A stretch of 64,000 bases of DNA. It comes from Flavobacteriales bacterium. Its GTDB lineage: Bacteria; Bacteroidota; Bacteroidia; Flavobacteriales_F; PHOS-HE28. This document shows, in pieces, positions 55,470 to 64,000 of the stretch. The DNA is taken from the NCBI GenBank assembly GCA_016721005.1, contig JADKJM010000003.1, positions 1-64,000 of the forward strand, written 5' to 3'. Position 1 is the stretch's first letter, and the number at the start of each line of letters is the position of its first letter. Below the pieces are notes generated by a model. It ran no database searches. It was not told the DNA's origin and worked only from the letters and a program-made list of their open reading frames with translations. The position numbers and the translations under genes are program-made.

Positions 55470-56186
55470 TCACTTCCGCCCCGAATACAAGGTCGATATT
55501 CCGCCTGTGAGTGGATCGGCCTTCGCCTCGCGCAAGCCACATGCTTCAAGGATCTTCAAGAAATCCTCGCCATCAGGAAAGGCATCCACGCTCTTGGGCA
55601 GGTACGTGTACGCCGCGTTGTCCTTGCTCACCATGCGGCCGATAGCGGGCATCACGCGGTGGAAGTAGAAGCGGAAGAGGCTCCCGAGGATGTTGTTCTT
55701 CGGCTTGCTGAACTCGAGGACGAACAAACGCCCATCGGGTTTGAGGACGCGTACCATGTCGCGGATCCCGCGCTCAAGGTCCTCGAAGTTGCGCACGCCG
55801 AAGGCCACGGTGATCGCATCGAAGGTGCTCTCGGGAAAAGGCAGCGAGGCGGAGTCGGCGCGTTGCAGCGTGATACGATCCTCCATTCCGCGCTCCTTCA
55901 CTTTAATGCGGCCATGCGATAACATGCCCTCGCTGATGTCCACGCCAATGACGTGCGGGATCTTCTTCGCGGCGAGGATCGCAAGATCACCGGTGCCGGT
56001 CGCGACGTCGAGCAGGTATTCCACCGGTTCGCGCAGGACGCGCCGGATCACCTTGCGACGCCATCCTTGATCGACACCGAGGGAACAGAGCCTGTTGAGG
56101 AGGTCGTACTTCGGTGCGATGGCGTCGAACATGTGTTCGACCTGCTCACGCTTCGAACCATCAGCGGAATACGGCTTCACCGTCAT
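55470..56186 (-). CDS. ubiE: demethylmenaquinone methyltransferase (UbiE/MenG)
   Basis: 238 residues. Start MTVKPYSADGSKREQVEHMF at 56186, inside the preceding gene's end (ATGA). Motif FDAIAPKYDLLNRLCSLGVD, SAM-binding YLLDVATGTGDLAILAAKKI and PHVIGVDISEGMLSHGRIKV, then ITVAFGVRNFEDLERGIRDM and RLFVLEFSKPKNNILGSL. It methylates demethylmenaquinone to menaquinone; Bacteroidota normally use menaquinone only. Order aspC, hldA, ubiE on one transcript with overlapping ends. Confidence 0.93.
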   Translation of the reverse strand: MTVKPYSADGSKREQVEHMFDAIAPKYDLLNRLCSLGVDQGWRRKVIRRVLREPVEYLLDVATGTGDLAILAAKKIPHVIGVDISEGMLSHGRIKVKERGMEDRITLQRADSASLPFPESTFDAITVAFGVRNFEDLERGIRDMVRVLKPDGRLFVLEFSKPKNNILGSLFRFYFHRVMPAIGRMVSKDNAAYTYLPKSVDAFPDGEDFLKILEACGLREAKADPLTGGISTLYSGRK

Positions 56187-57181
56187 GCGGGCAGGCCCAG
56201 ACGTACGCATTCGGCGCGGAAGGTGTTCCTGTCGATGGGCACCACACCCACCTCCTCACACACCAGGCCGCCAGCGAGGTTCGCCAATTGGGCGATCGCT
56301 AATGGCGACAAGCCTTGGGCAAGCGCGAGTGCCGCCACCGTGATCACCGTATCGCCAGCGCCGCTCACATCCACGACGCGACGCGGATGCGCCGGTACAC
56401 GATGTTCCTCACCTCGACCATGGATGTACACACCGTGCTCGCTCATCGTCAACATGGAAAGCGTGTTGCCCAGTCGTTCTTCCAAGAGCTTCACCGCCCG
56501 CTTGATGCTGCTGGGATCCTTGGGATCCACATCGGTCTTCAGGCCTTCGCGCAATTCCTTCAGGTTCGGTTTGAAGAGATCGGCGCCACGGTAGGAGAGG
56601 AAGTTCTTCTTCTTCGGATCCACCGCGACTGGAATGCCGGCCTTCTTCGCCAAGGCGATGATGTCTTCGACCACCTTCGCGGAGAGCACGCCCTTGTTGT
56701 AGTCCTCCAGCACGATCACGCCCGGCTTGTCGTTGCGGATGATCGATGCGATCCGTTCCATCAGGAGATCCGCATCACTCGGCGCGAGGTCGTCCTCCTG
56801 CTCCTCATCCACGCGCACCACGTGCTGGTACCCACTGATCACGCGGGTCTTCACGGTGGTGCGGCGCACCGGTGATCGGACAAGACCATCCGGCACAAGA
56901 CCTTGTTCCTCGAACAGCTTCGTGAGCAAGGTGGTGTTATCATCCTCCCCGATCACGCTGGCCGTGATCGCTCTTCCGCCGAGCGACAGAACATTCAAGG
57001 CCACATTCGCAGCCCCTCCCAAGCGCGCGCTGCGATGCGTCACTTGCACAACAGGAACAGGAGCTTCAGGTGAAATGCGGTCCACGCGACCCCAGAGGTA
57101 GGCATCCACCATCACGTCGCCCACCACGAGCACGGTGGTCCCACCGGCTTTGTCGAGGAAGCGATCGATCGCGCTGTTCAT
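56183..57181 (-). CDS. PfkB-family kinase, D-glycero-beta-D-manno-heptose-7-phosphate kinase domain (HldE-I type)
   Basis: 332 residues. Ribokinase fold: VLVVGDVMVDAYLWGRVDRI, SARLGGAANVALNVLSLGGR, GVIVLEDYNKGVLSAKVVED, VAVDPKKKNFLSYRGADLFK and the GxGD catalytic site VVDVSGAGDTVITVAALALA. It equals the kinase half of HldE without the cytidylyltransferase half, which would be a separate gene. It should phosphorylate heptose-7-phosphate for the core of LPS. Its ATG shares one base with the stop of aspC (TGATG) and its end overlaps ubiE. Confidence 0.88.
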   Translation of the reverse strand: MNSAIDRFLDKAGGTTVLVVGDVMVDAYLWGRVDRISPEAPVPVVQVTHRSARLGGAANVALNVLSLGGRAITASVIGEDDNTTLLTKLFEEQGLVPDGLVRSPVRRTTVKTRVISGYQHVVRVDEEQEDDLAPSDADLLMERIASIIRNDKPGVIVLEDYNKGVLSAKVVEDIIALAKKAGIPVAVDPKKKNFLSYRGADLFKPNLKELREGLKTDVDPKDPSSIKRAVKLLEERLGNTLSMLTMSEHGVYIHGRGEEHRVPAHPRRVVDVSGAGDTVITVAALALAQGLSPLAIAQLANLAGGLVCEEVGVVPIDRNTFRAECVRLGLPA

Positions 57182-58359
57182 CAGCTGAGTTGTTCGATGG
57201 CCTTGGCCACACGGGACATGGCCTCGGTGAGTTTGGCGTCGCTCGTGGCGTAGCTGATCCGTAGCGTTCCTTCCGCGCCGAACGAGCGGCCTTCCACCAG
57301 GCTCACACCTGCGGCATCAAGCAAGTGAAGGCTCAGGTCCACCGAACCCTTGATGCTCTTCCCATCGAAAGAGGCACTGACATCCGGTAGCAGATAGAAC
57401 GCTCCCTGAGGCACGTTGCAGCGCCAACCCGGAACGGACTTCAATGCAGCGAGAACCAGATCACGGCGACGGAGGAAATCGTTCCGCATGCCGGTGAGTA
57501 TTGCGGGATCCGCTTCCACACACGCTTTGGCCACGCGTTGTGCGATGCTGTTGGCACCGCTGGTGAATTGCCCTTGCAACTTGGTACAGGCTTGCGCGAT
57601 CCATAGCGGTGCCCCGATGTATCCGATCCGCCAGCCGGTGAGCGCGAAGGCTTTGCTGAGCCCGTTGATCGTGATCGTGCGTTCGAGCATGCCCGGCAGC
57701 GAGGCGAAGCTCAGGTGGTCCCCATCGAACACGATGTGCTCATAGATCTCGTCGCTGATCACATACAACTCCGGATGGCGCGCCACTACTTCGGCAAGTG
57801 CTTCCAACTCCTTCCGCGAGAGCACCGAACCGCTCGGGTTGCACGGTGAGCTGAACATCAGCAAGCGTGTGCGCGGTGTGATCGCCGCAGCGATGCGTTC
57901 GATGGGTGCCTTCCAGTCCTCTTCCAAGGTGCTGTGTACGATCACAGGTGTGGCTCCCACCAACTTGACCTGTTCGGAGTAGCTCACCCAGTAAGGCGCC
58001 GGGATCACCACTTCATCACCCGGTCCGCAGATCGCCATCACCACATTCATGATGGAGTGTTTCGCACCGGTGCTCACCACCACTTGGTCCGGTGAATAGG
58101 ACAGGCCGTTGTCGCGCTGGAATTTGTCGGCGATCGCTTGGCGCACATCCGGATACCCGTTCACCGGTGGGTACTTGTGCCAAGGGCCGAGCAAAGCTTC
58201 CTGTGCGGCTTCGATGGCGAAGGCGGGTGGATCATGATCGGGTTCCCCGAGGCTCAGATCGATGATGTCGCGGCCTTGGGCGCGCAATTCACGACTTCGG
58301 CGGGCCATCAAGAGCGTGGCGGGCTCCACGATGGCTTGTGCGACTGGCGATAGATGCAT
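57181..58359 (-). CDS. pyridoxal-phosphate aminotransferase, aspartate aminotransferase type (class I)
   Basis: 392 residues. PLP lysine in TINGLSKAFALTGWRIGYIG, DIIDLSLGEPDHDPPAFAIE at the N-terminus, FSSPCNPSGSVLSRKELEAL and YVISDEIYEHIVFDG with the Asp and Tyr that hold the cofactor. Start MHLSPVAQAIVEPATLLMAR. Likely aspartate:oxoglutarate specificity but close paralogues act on other amino acids. TAGCTTCG at 58370-58377 sits 10 bases before the ATG. Heads the aspC-hldA-ubiE operon. Confidence 0.88.
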   Translation of the reverse strand: MHLSPVAQAIVEPATLLMARRSRELRAQGRDIIDLSLGEPDHDPPAFAIEAAQEALLGPWHKYPPVNGYPDVRQAIADKFQRDNGLSYSPDQVVVSTGAKHSIMNVVMAICGPGDEVVIPAPYWVSYSEQVKLVGATPVIVHSTLEEDWKAPIERIAAAITPRTRLLMFSSPCNPSGSVLSRKELEALAEVVARHPELYVISDEIYEHIVFDGDHLSFASLPGMLERTITINGLSKAFALTGWRIGYIGAPLWIAQACTKLQGQFTSGANSIAQRVAKACVEADPAILTGMRNDFLRRRDLVLAALKSVPGWRCNVPQGAFYLLPDVSASFDGKSIKGSVDLSLHLLDAAGVSLVEGRSFGAEGTLRISYATSDAKLTEAMSRVAKAIEQLS

Positions 58360-58369
58360 AGCGTGGGCG

Positions 58370-58377
58370 CGAAGCTA
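58370..58377 (-). promoter_or_regulatory. -7 promoter box (TAGCTTCG) of the aspC-hldA-ubiE operon
   Basis: TAnnTTCG box 10 bases before the ATG at 58359. Confidence 0.45.
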
Positions 58378-58439
58378 ACGAAGGTCATTCCGGGGGGTGC
58401 CGCGCCGGTTCCCGATATTCGTCCACCGTTTTGTCAACG

Positions 58440-58964
58440 ATGAACGATCCTGTCGTACAGATCCTAGTGGCCGTGCTGCCCAGCGTGGTGGTCTTCCTCA
58501 CGGCCTTCTACCTGCTCAAGCAAGTGATGGGGGAGCGCTCCGCAGAGCGGATCGCGGCCGTGCGGAAGGACGATCACAAGCAGGTGTTACCGCTCCGGTT
58601 GCAAGCGTACGAGCGCCTCGCGCTTTTCCTGGAGCGGATCCAACCGGGTCCGTTGGTCCTTCGGCTTCATCAGGGGAACATGGATACCGGTGATCTGCAG
58701 CAGGCCTTGGTCTCCACCATTCGGGAGGAATACGAGCACAACGTCACGCAACAGATCTATGTGAGTGACAAGGCGTGGAGCAAAGTGAAGCAGGCGAAGG
58801 AGGAAACGATCCGTTTGGTGAACCTGAGCTACGAACAGGTGGGTGAACACCCCTCCAGTTCGGAGTTGAGCCGGCGGATCTTCGAGAATATCGCGCGACT
58901 TTCGCACACGCCATCACAAGAGGCGCTTGTGGTCCTCAAGGAAGAGGTGCGCCGGATGTTCTGA
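58440..58964 (+). CDS. unknown membrane-anchored protein, DUF7935-like
   Basis: 174 residues. Membrane helix at residues 5-25 (VQILVAVLPSVVVFLTAFYL), a basic helix (RIAAVRKDDHKQVLPLRLQA) and the cytosolic YERLALFLERIQPGPLVLRL, then EEYEHNVTQQIYVSDKAWSK and VKQAKEETIRLVNLSYEQ. The YERLxLFLERI and EYEHNxxQQIYVS patches match an unknown Bacteroidota family (DUF7935, from memory). ATG 58440 is used; an upstream TTG at 58431 is possible. Its 3' end overlaps meaB's by 29 bases tail to tail. Confidence 0.75.
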   Translation: MNDPVVQILVAVLPSVVVFLTAFYLLKQVMGERSAERIAAVRKDDHKQVLPLRLQAYERLALFLERIQPGPLVLRLHQGNMDTGDLQQALVSTIREEYEHNVTQQIYVSDKAWSKVKQAKEETIRLVNLSYEQVGEHPSSSELSRRIFENIARLSHTPSQEALVVLKEEVRRMF

Positions 58965-59925
58965 ACAGTTGGAGCAATTCCTCCGCGGCAGCGAACGGAC
59001 TCTTCGTTCCATTCCGCACCGCATCCCGAATGTCTTGTGATCGATCGATGACCCGAGGGTCCTGATCGAAGACCCGGCGAAGCCCCCTGTCGATCGTCCG
59101 ATCCAACCAATGGACCAATTGATCACGGCGTTTCACGTCCAAGTATCCGGATGCTCGGTCGGACGCGAACAAGTCATTGAGCGCTTCACCGAGCGCGTCC
59201 ACGCCTTCGCCGGATGTAGCGCTTGTCAGGAGCAGTTCCGGCCGACGTCCGCTACCGCGTGGAGGGAGCAAGGAGATCGCGCCTTGCAGCTCACGACGTG
59301 CGTGTTGCGCGCGCTCTCGACCGGCACCATCGGCCTTGGTGAACGCGATCAGGTCTGCTGCCTCCATGATCCCACGTTTGATCCCTTGGAGCTCATCACC
59401 GGCGCCCGCGATCAACAGGAGGACATTGAGGTCCGTGATGTGATCCACCTCCAACTCGTTCTGTCCCGTACCGACCGTTTCCACCAGAATGCGATCGTAG
59501 CCTGCTGCTTCGCACAACGCGATCGCTTCGCGCGTTCTCCGAGCGATCCCTCCCGTATTTCCAGCAGCGGGTGTCGGGCGAATGAATGCTTCCGGTCGAA
59601 CGGAGAGCCGTTCCATGCGGGTCTTGTCACCCAGGATACTTCCACCGCTGCGTTCGCTGCTCGGGTCGATGGCCAACACGGCGACCCGGTGGCCTTGCTC
59701 GATCATCCATGATCCGAGCGCATCGATCAAGGTGCTCTTGCCCACACCGGGAATGCCGGTGATACCGATCCGCAGGGCCTTACCTCCGAACGGTAGGCAA
59801 GCTTCCACCAACGCATGGATCCGTGGTGCGTCCACGGCACGATCACTTTCGATCAGCGTGATAGCCTTGCCGAGTGCCGCCCGGTCCCCGTTGCGTAGGC
59901 CTTCGAAGAGTCCCTCGTCCAGCAT
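58936..59925 (-). CDS. meaB: methylmalonyl-CoA mutase-associated GTPase MeaB
   Basis: 329 residues. G3E-family GTPase: P-loop RIGITGIPGVGKSTLIDALG, LAIDPSSERSGGSILGDKTR (switch), RPTPAAGNTGGIARRTREAI, DRILVETVGTGQNELEVDHI and VTALITxxKADG-type LIAFTKADGAGRERAQHARR. It protects and reactivates B12-dependent methylmalonyl-CoA mutase, whose subunits are not in the window. Length is usual. The ATG at 59925 (MLDEGLFEGLRNGDRAALGK) lies 6 bases from the stop of the upstream gene. It overlaps the convergent gene at its 3' end. Confidence 0.92.
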   Translation of the reverse strand: MLDEGLFEGLRNGDRAALGKAITLIESDRAVDAPRIHALVEACLPFGGKALRIGITGIPGVGKSTLIDALGSWMIEQGHRVAVLAIDPSSERSGGSILGDKTRMERLSVRPEAFIRPTPAAGNTGGIARRTREAIALCEAAGYDRILVETVGTGQNELEVDHITDLNVLLLIAGAGDELQGIKRGIMEAADLIAFTKADGAGRERAQHARRELQGAISLLPPRGSGRRPELLLTSATSGEGVDALGEALNDLFASDRASGYLDVKRRDQLVHWLDRTIDRGLRRVFDQDPRVIDRSQDIRDAVRNGTKSPFAAAEELLQLFRTSGAPLP

Positions 59926-59931
59926 CCGGGT

Positions 59932-60516
59932 TCAATAGCCCTTCCGGTAGTTGTCCACCCAGTCCGGATCACCGATGTCCTTCAGTAAGCGGAAGAGTTC
60001 CTCGCCGCACGCAATACTGTGCAGCTCGTAGATCCCGTAGTCGGACAAGAGGAGCATTTGCCGCGCGCTCGGCGTAGTGGGATTCTCAGCCCAACCCTTG
60101 CCGGGTTGCTGTCCGCTTGCTAGTTTGTATGGGTACTCCCAGAACCGCAGTTTCCAGATCTCGTCGAAGATCCCGCAATCCGGGATCACCGGGAAGCCGT
60201 CCCGATATTCCTCCGGGGGAAGGCAACTCGCCACTTCGTACTTGCGGAACAGGTTCTGGCCGCTAGGATTGGCTTTGCTCTCCATGGCGCCTTGCGCTTG
60301 TTGCATGAATTGGCCACGGGTGATCGGGGTGGAGGAAATGATCTGTCCTTCGAATTCCTTCACGACGAATAGCGTGAAGAGTTCGTTGTTCAAACCCGTC
60401 ATCAGATTCATCCCGAAGGTGTACGTCGCGAAGAGTGGACGGACACCACCAAAGCCATTCACCTGTGGGATCAACCAGCAGAGAATGGGAAGGACCAACT
60501 TCTTGGGCAGCGACAT
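59932..60516 (-). CDS. unknown secreted protein of Bacteroidota
   Basis: 194 residues. Start MSLPKKLVLPILCWLIPQVN at 60516 has a hydrophobic N-terminus that may be a membrane anchor or signal; then FGGVRPLFATYTFGMNLMTG, FVVKEFEGQIISSTPITRG, GAMESKANPSGQNLFRKYEV, FDEIWKLRFWEYPYK and YGIYELHSIACGEELFRLLK. The Cys in LPPEEYRD..PDCGIFDEIW and the LHSIACGEELF segment recall small unknown Bacteroidota proteins with Trp-rich patches. Directly followed by meaB (6 bases) so co-transcribed. Confidence 0.5.
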   Translation of the reverse strand: MSLPKKLVLPILCWLIPQVNGFGGVRPLFATYTFGMNLMTGLNNELFTLFVVKEFEGQIISSTPITRGQFMQQAQGAMESKANPSGQNLFRKYEVASCLPPEEYRDGFPVIPDCGIFDEIWKLRFWEYPYKLASGQQPGKGWAENPTTPSARQMLLLSDYGIYELHSIACGEELFRLLKDIGDPDWVDNYRKGY

Positions 60517-60568
60517 TACTTCGCTAAAGTACCGTGCCGCACAGGATCGGAGCAATGGCCTTGGCGGA

Positions 60569-63500
60569 TCACTCCCGCGCGAAGCGCGCTCGTCCCACCT
60601 CGGCGGTACCCTGCCGCAGGATCACCTGGTAAACACCGGCATCCAACCGACCGACCGGTAATTCCAAGCGTTGCATGCCTTCGGTGATGAAGGCCCCACC
60701 GCTCATCGCCGTTCTGCCGGCGCCATCAACAATGCGCCAGTCCAAGTACCCATCGGATGGGAACTCCGTGGCTATCACGAGGACATCACGCGCTGGATTC
60801 GGGTACACCTGCAAACTAGGCGTCGTGCCCTTGAAGTACACGGGCACGGCATGGGTCAGCGTCGCCGTTCCATCCAAGTCCACCTGTTCCAACCGGTAGT
60901 AGGAGAGGCCGGGTAGCGGTGCGTTGTCCTTGAACTGGTAATCCATGCGCGAGTATGTCACGCCTGATGCATTCACGCGGCCGATGTTGGCGAAGGTCTC
61001 GCCATCGCCGGAGCGCTGCACGTTGAACCATCCACTACCGTTCTCCGAGGCGGTGCTCCACTTCACATCCACATGCATGTCACGCGCGAAGGCCTCGAAG
61101 GACAGGAACTCCACCGGTAGGATCACGCAATCCACGATGCCCGTGCCGGTCCAGGTGATCGTCGCAGGTGTGTTGTTGGCCGTGGCATTGCTCACGTAGA
61201 GCAGATACACATCGCCCTGCGCCGGATTGATGCCCGAGAGCCAACCGTTCCCCGCCGTGGTCTGGGAGAGCCCAGGGGTGGGAGCGGCGTATGGCGGGGG
61301 TGAATAGGTCGGCGAGCCGATACCCGTGTTGTAGCTACCGGTCGCTGCGAACGTGTTGGCCGCGGAAGCGAACGAACAGCGGATCGGCGCACCGGACGGC
61401 CCACATACCGCACTTGGTAGTGAGGTGTTCGGGAAGGGACCCCACACCGCCCAGTTGATATCGGCCGCACCGGTGGGAGTGATGGTGAAGCCCATGGGGT
61501 TGGTATTCCCCGCCGTGAAGGCGTACCAAACACCTTGGCGCTCGTAGATGCTCAAGCAGCCACCACTGGTCGCGGTGAAGTCACCGACGCTACCCACATG
61601 GTTGGTCTGTGCGACCACCGGGTTTGAATTGCACAGGACCTGTGCGCCTACGCAATCACTCTGGGGTGGTAATGGCTGGGTGGAACAGTTCGCCACGAAT
61701 GAATAGGTTCCATTCACCGCAGGGATGGCACTGTGATAGAAAGAATACGGCGCCCCCACTTGATCCAGCGTCCAACTGTTGTCTCCTGAGAAGTAGCCAA
61801 CCCCACTGTAGGTAATGGAGATGTTGTCGCCATTGTTGGCGCTGATCAGCACCTGGTCGAACTGCCCCGAGGTCACGGTGTAGTAGTTGGGTGTGCCAGC
61901 GTTGATCACGACAGCGATCCGCGAACCGGCCCAACCATCACCGAAGCTGTCATACATCCGCAGTGCGAAAATGCACGCTGCGTTGGGGTCGAATCCGGTC
62001 TGGCACCCGATCGTGGCGGACCAGCCCGCGTAATTGACGATGTCGTCGCTGGTCATCGCGATGGTCAAACACCCACTGGGATGTGTGGACGTGAAGGAAC
62101 CGGGATTGGCATTCCCGGTAAAACCTCCTGCACCCAAGGTCTGGTTGCACCAACCGGCAGGTCCACCACAGGTTGGTAGGCCGCCACCGCTGAGGAATTG
62201 CGTGCCGTTGGCGTTGTTCGGGGACACCACCGGGCCGTTGTAGATGTACACGTTATCCCAACCGAACTCCATGTCGAACGTGTTGAAGGTCAACGTGACC
62301 GCATCACCAGCGATAGAGGGGCAATAGGTCTGGAACCAGAGCGGTTGGCCAGGAGGGGCTGTGACACCCGCTCCTACGCAGGTGTACGGCCAGCAATTGT
62401 TGCCTCCGTAATTGTTGGGGTTCTGGTTGATCGCGTTCATGTAGTTGCCACCGGGGCCACCGGGATCATATACGGTGGTGCCACAGATCCCAGAGGGCGG
62501 TGGTGGAGGTGGTGGTGGGGGTTGCGGCAATCCGCACCGCAAGGTGGCCGCCCATCCGGGACCTACGATGCTGAAGTCGGAGGTCCAACGGATCGTGAGG
62601 CAGCCGGTGGCATCGGTGCTGGTGAAGGTGCCCGGGTTCACGTTACCGGTGAAGGTCCCAAGGGAAGGTGAACCCACCGTGGGTCCATTGAAGACCGTGA
62701 GGAAATCGTAATTCGTTTCCACGCTGAAGGACGAGAAGGTCATGGTGATCTTTTCCCCGGCGGTGGAGGGACAGTAGGTGTAGGTGCTGAACTCGTTGTT
62801 GGTATAGATCCCACCTGGTCCACCGGTGTCATAGATCACGGATCCCACGGTCTGGAGAACGGAACCGGATGCGGTGGTGATCTGACACGGTGGTGGAGGT
62901 GGCGGCAATGGCGGACCACAGGATACGCTAAGTTGCCAGCCACTGCTCACCACGCTGGCGTTCGAGGTGAACCGGATGGTCAAACACCCGGAGGCATGAC
63001 TGGAGACGAGTCCCGGAGGCAACGCACCACCGGAGAATACGCCCAGCACCGGAGAGGCGATGGAGGGTCCGTTATAGACCGTCAGGAAATCGTTGTTGGC
63101 TTGGGTGCTGAAGGCCATGAAGTCGATAGCGACCACATCTCCGGGGTTCACTGGGCAATAGGTCTGCTCGTACACCTCGTTGTTGCCATAGTTCCCGCTC
63201 GGCCCGCCAGAATCAGCGGAATTCAGGTCGCACCCGTTGATCGGCGCTGCGGCGGTCTGGCGCGCACAGATGTTGAACTGCCCCACGGGACTAACAAGTC
63301 CCTCCCGCCAAACGCGGACATACACCGTCGTACCTGGTGAAAGTCCGGCGAAGAGTTGTTGCGGCATGTTCACACCGAAGGAACTTCCTCCGGTCTGGCA
63401 GTTCACAGGCGGAACGAGCCCAAGTGTCAAGTTGCTTGTTGCACAGCTTCCTCCTGTGATCTGATACAATGCCAGCGCAGCATTGGTCATGCCCACGCCT

Positions 63501-64000
63501 TGCGTATTGATCTCGAGCTGGCCGTTCGGAGGAACGATCACCGTGTACCACACATCATTCTGGATCGCCAACCCGCACACCGGGCCGGGTGGTATGGCTG
63601 TATCGCCTGCTCCTTCATTGGTGGTGGGTACCAGATTGCAGGAAAGGCTCGTGGCCAAGGGGATCGCTCCGCAGGGATCATCATTCACCGGCGGCACATT
63701 CTCCGTGGCACAAATGCTGAAATCACCATTCAGGTTCGCCCCTTGGGGCCATATCCGGATGTAGATCGTTTCACCGGGCACGAGCGGCGGCGCAATGGCC
63801 GGTGCTGCGGTCTGGCTGTTGATCCGCGGCATGTTGTTCGTCGGCGCGAACTGGTTGTCGTTGCACGCGATCTGCGTCATGGTGCCGCTGAACACAGGCG
63901 GGCATAACGACCCACCACTGTACCGGTACCAGGCCATGGCCATGTCCGTCAACGTGCCAGCGAAGGTGTTCACGGTGAACGCCCCGGTGGCAGGCACGAC
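60569..64000 (-). CDS. large secreted protein with CUB domains and T9SS sorting domain, 5' end beyond the window
   Basis: At least 1143 residues, open at the right edge. From the visible N-terminal end: two similar domains of about 110 residues (VWYTVIVPPNGQLEINTQ, RVWREGLVSPVGQFNICARQ), then repeated CUB domains (DFLTVYNGPSIASPVLGVFS, DFLTVFNGPTVGSPSLGTFT, NVYIYNGPVVSPNNANGTQF) joined by polyproline linkers. A gliding-type domain follows (FALRMYDSFGDGWAGSRIAV), then LCNSNPVVAQTNHVGS, and the T9SS type A tail (LQVYPNPARDVLVIATEFPS, LDAGVYQVILRQGTAEVGRA). CUB domains bind ligands on extracellular proteins, so this is probably a surface adhesin or enzyme of unknown partner. Confidence 0.85.
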   Translation of the reverse strand, partial: VVPATGAFTVNTFAGTLTDMAMAWYRYSGGSLCPPVFSGTMTQIACNDNQFAPTNNMPRINSQTAAPAIAPPLVPGETIYIRIWPQGANLNGDFSICATENVPPVNDDPCGAIPLATSLSCNLVPTTNEGAGDTAIPPGPVCGLAIQNDVWYTVIVPPNGQLEINTQGVGMTNAALALYQITGGSCATSNLTLGLVPPVNCQTGGSSFGVNMPQQLFAGLSPGTTVYVRVWREGLVSPVGQFNICARQTAAAPINGCDLNSADSGGPSGNYGNNEVYEQTYCPVNPGDVVAIDFMAFSTQANNDFLTVYNGPSIASPVLGVFSGGALPPGLVSSHASGCLTIRFTSNASVVSSGWQLSVSCGPPLPPPPPPCQITTASGSVLQTVGSVIYDTGGPGGIYTNNEFSTYTYCPSTAGEKITMTFSSFSVETNYDFLTVFNGPTVGSPSLGTFTGNVNPGTFTSTDATGCLTIRWTSDFSIVGPGWAATLRCGLPQPPPPPPPPPSGICGTTVYDPGGPGGNYMNAINQNPNNYGGNNCWPYTCVGAGVTAPPGQPLWFQTYCPSIAGDAVTLTFNTFDMEFGWDNVYIYNGPVVSPNNANGTQFLSGGGLPTCGGPAGWCNQTLGAGGFTGNANPGSFTSTHPSGCLTIAMTSDDIVNYAGWSATIGCQTGFDPNAACIFALRMYDSFGDGWAGSRIAVVINAGTPNYYTVTSGQFDQVLISANNGDNISITYSGVGYFSGDNSWTLDQVGAPYSFYHSAIPAVNGTYSFVANCSTQPLPPQSDCVGAQVLCNSNPVVAQTNHVGSVGDFTATSGGCLSIYERQGVWYAFTAGNTNPMGFTITPTGAADINWAVWGPFPNTSLPSAVCGPSGAPIRCSFASAANTFAATGSYNTGIGSPTYSPPPYAAPTPGLSQTTAGNGWLSGINPAQGDVYLLYVSNATANNTPATITWTGTGIVDCVILPVEFLSFEAFARDMHVDVKWSTASENGSGWFNVQRSGDGETFANIGRVNASGVTYSRMDYQFKDNAPLPGLSYYRLEQVDLDGTATLTHAVPVYFKGTTPSLQVYPNPARDVLVIATEFPSDGYLDWRIVDGAGRTAMSGGAFITEGMQRLELPVGRLDAGVYQVILRQGTAEVGRARFARE

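Overview
The window reads as chromosomal DNA of a fairly GC-rich Bacteroidota, most likely a Flavobacteriales-type lineage (inference). Supporting signs are several secreted proteins ending in a type IX secretion (T9SS) type A sorting domain, Bacteroidota-typical families (S46 dipeptidyl-peptidase, DUF1573, DUF6134, GxxExxY, a DUF7935-like protein), few Shine-Dalgarno sequences, and promoter boxes of the TAnnTTTG/TAnnTTCG kind. No rRNA, tRNA, CRISPR array, prophage or riboswitch was recognised.

Layout. 1-3574: a delta-60-repeat protein running off the left edge, an S46 peptidase and a pterin dehydratase. 3678-17524: an envelope block with a DUF1573 protein, an S41 C-terminal processing protease, penicillin-binding protein 1C and a giant thioester alpha-2-macroglobulin lipoprotein on the minus strand, interleaved with a plus-strand secreted trypsin-like protease, a DUF6134 protein and a J-domain/KTSC protein, and with REP-like palindromes. 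Nearly every gene up to about 13.6 kb is cut by one or more frameshifts, which looks more like sequence error near a contig end than biology. 17926-19345: a complete IS3-family element with 24-bp inverted ends and a CAG target duplication, inserted four codons before the end of a small unknown gene. 19.6-20.6 kb: repeats and a PD-(D/E)XK-like nuclease.

20.6-26.2 kb: a T9SS cargo protein, two SPOR-tailed envelope proteins and a LOG-family hydrolase. 26.2-38.1 kb: uvrA and a minus-strand exopolysaccharide cluster (asnB, glycosyltransferase, Wza-type lipoprotein, Wzc-type tyrosine autokinase, rmlC, WecA/MraY-like transferase, lytic transglycosylase) with tightly coupled or overlapping genes at its 3' part. 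38.2-47.7 kb: metabolism (lpd, RidA, proline dehydrogenase, aroB-aroA, formate-THF ligase) plus a GxxExxY gene bracketed by short repeats. 47.7-54.0 kb: two large secreted proteins, an FG-GAP/ASPIC protein and a vanadium-haloperoxidase-type enzyme fused to repeats and a sorting domain. 54.3-60.5 kb: small unknowns, a TMEM175-like channel, the aspC-hldA-ubiE operon and meaB. 60.6-64.0 kb: a CUB-domain T9SS protein running off the right edge.

The best candidates for something little described are the paired SPOR proteins at 21.7-25.2 kb (one carries a duplicated domain I do not recognise), the haloperoxidase-repeat-T9SS fusion, the Gly-Tyr tail of the tyrosine kinase encoded by a short DNA repeat, and the repeat-bracketed GxxExxY gene. 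I did not find a wholly new system that I could defend from the sequence alone.
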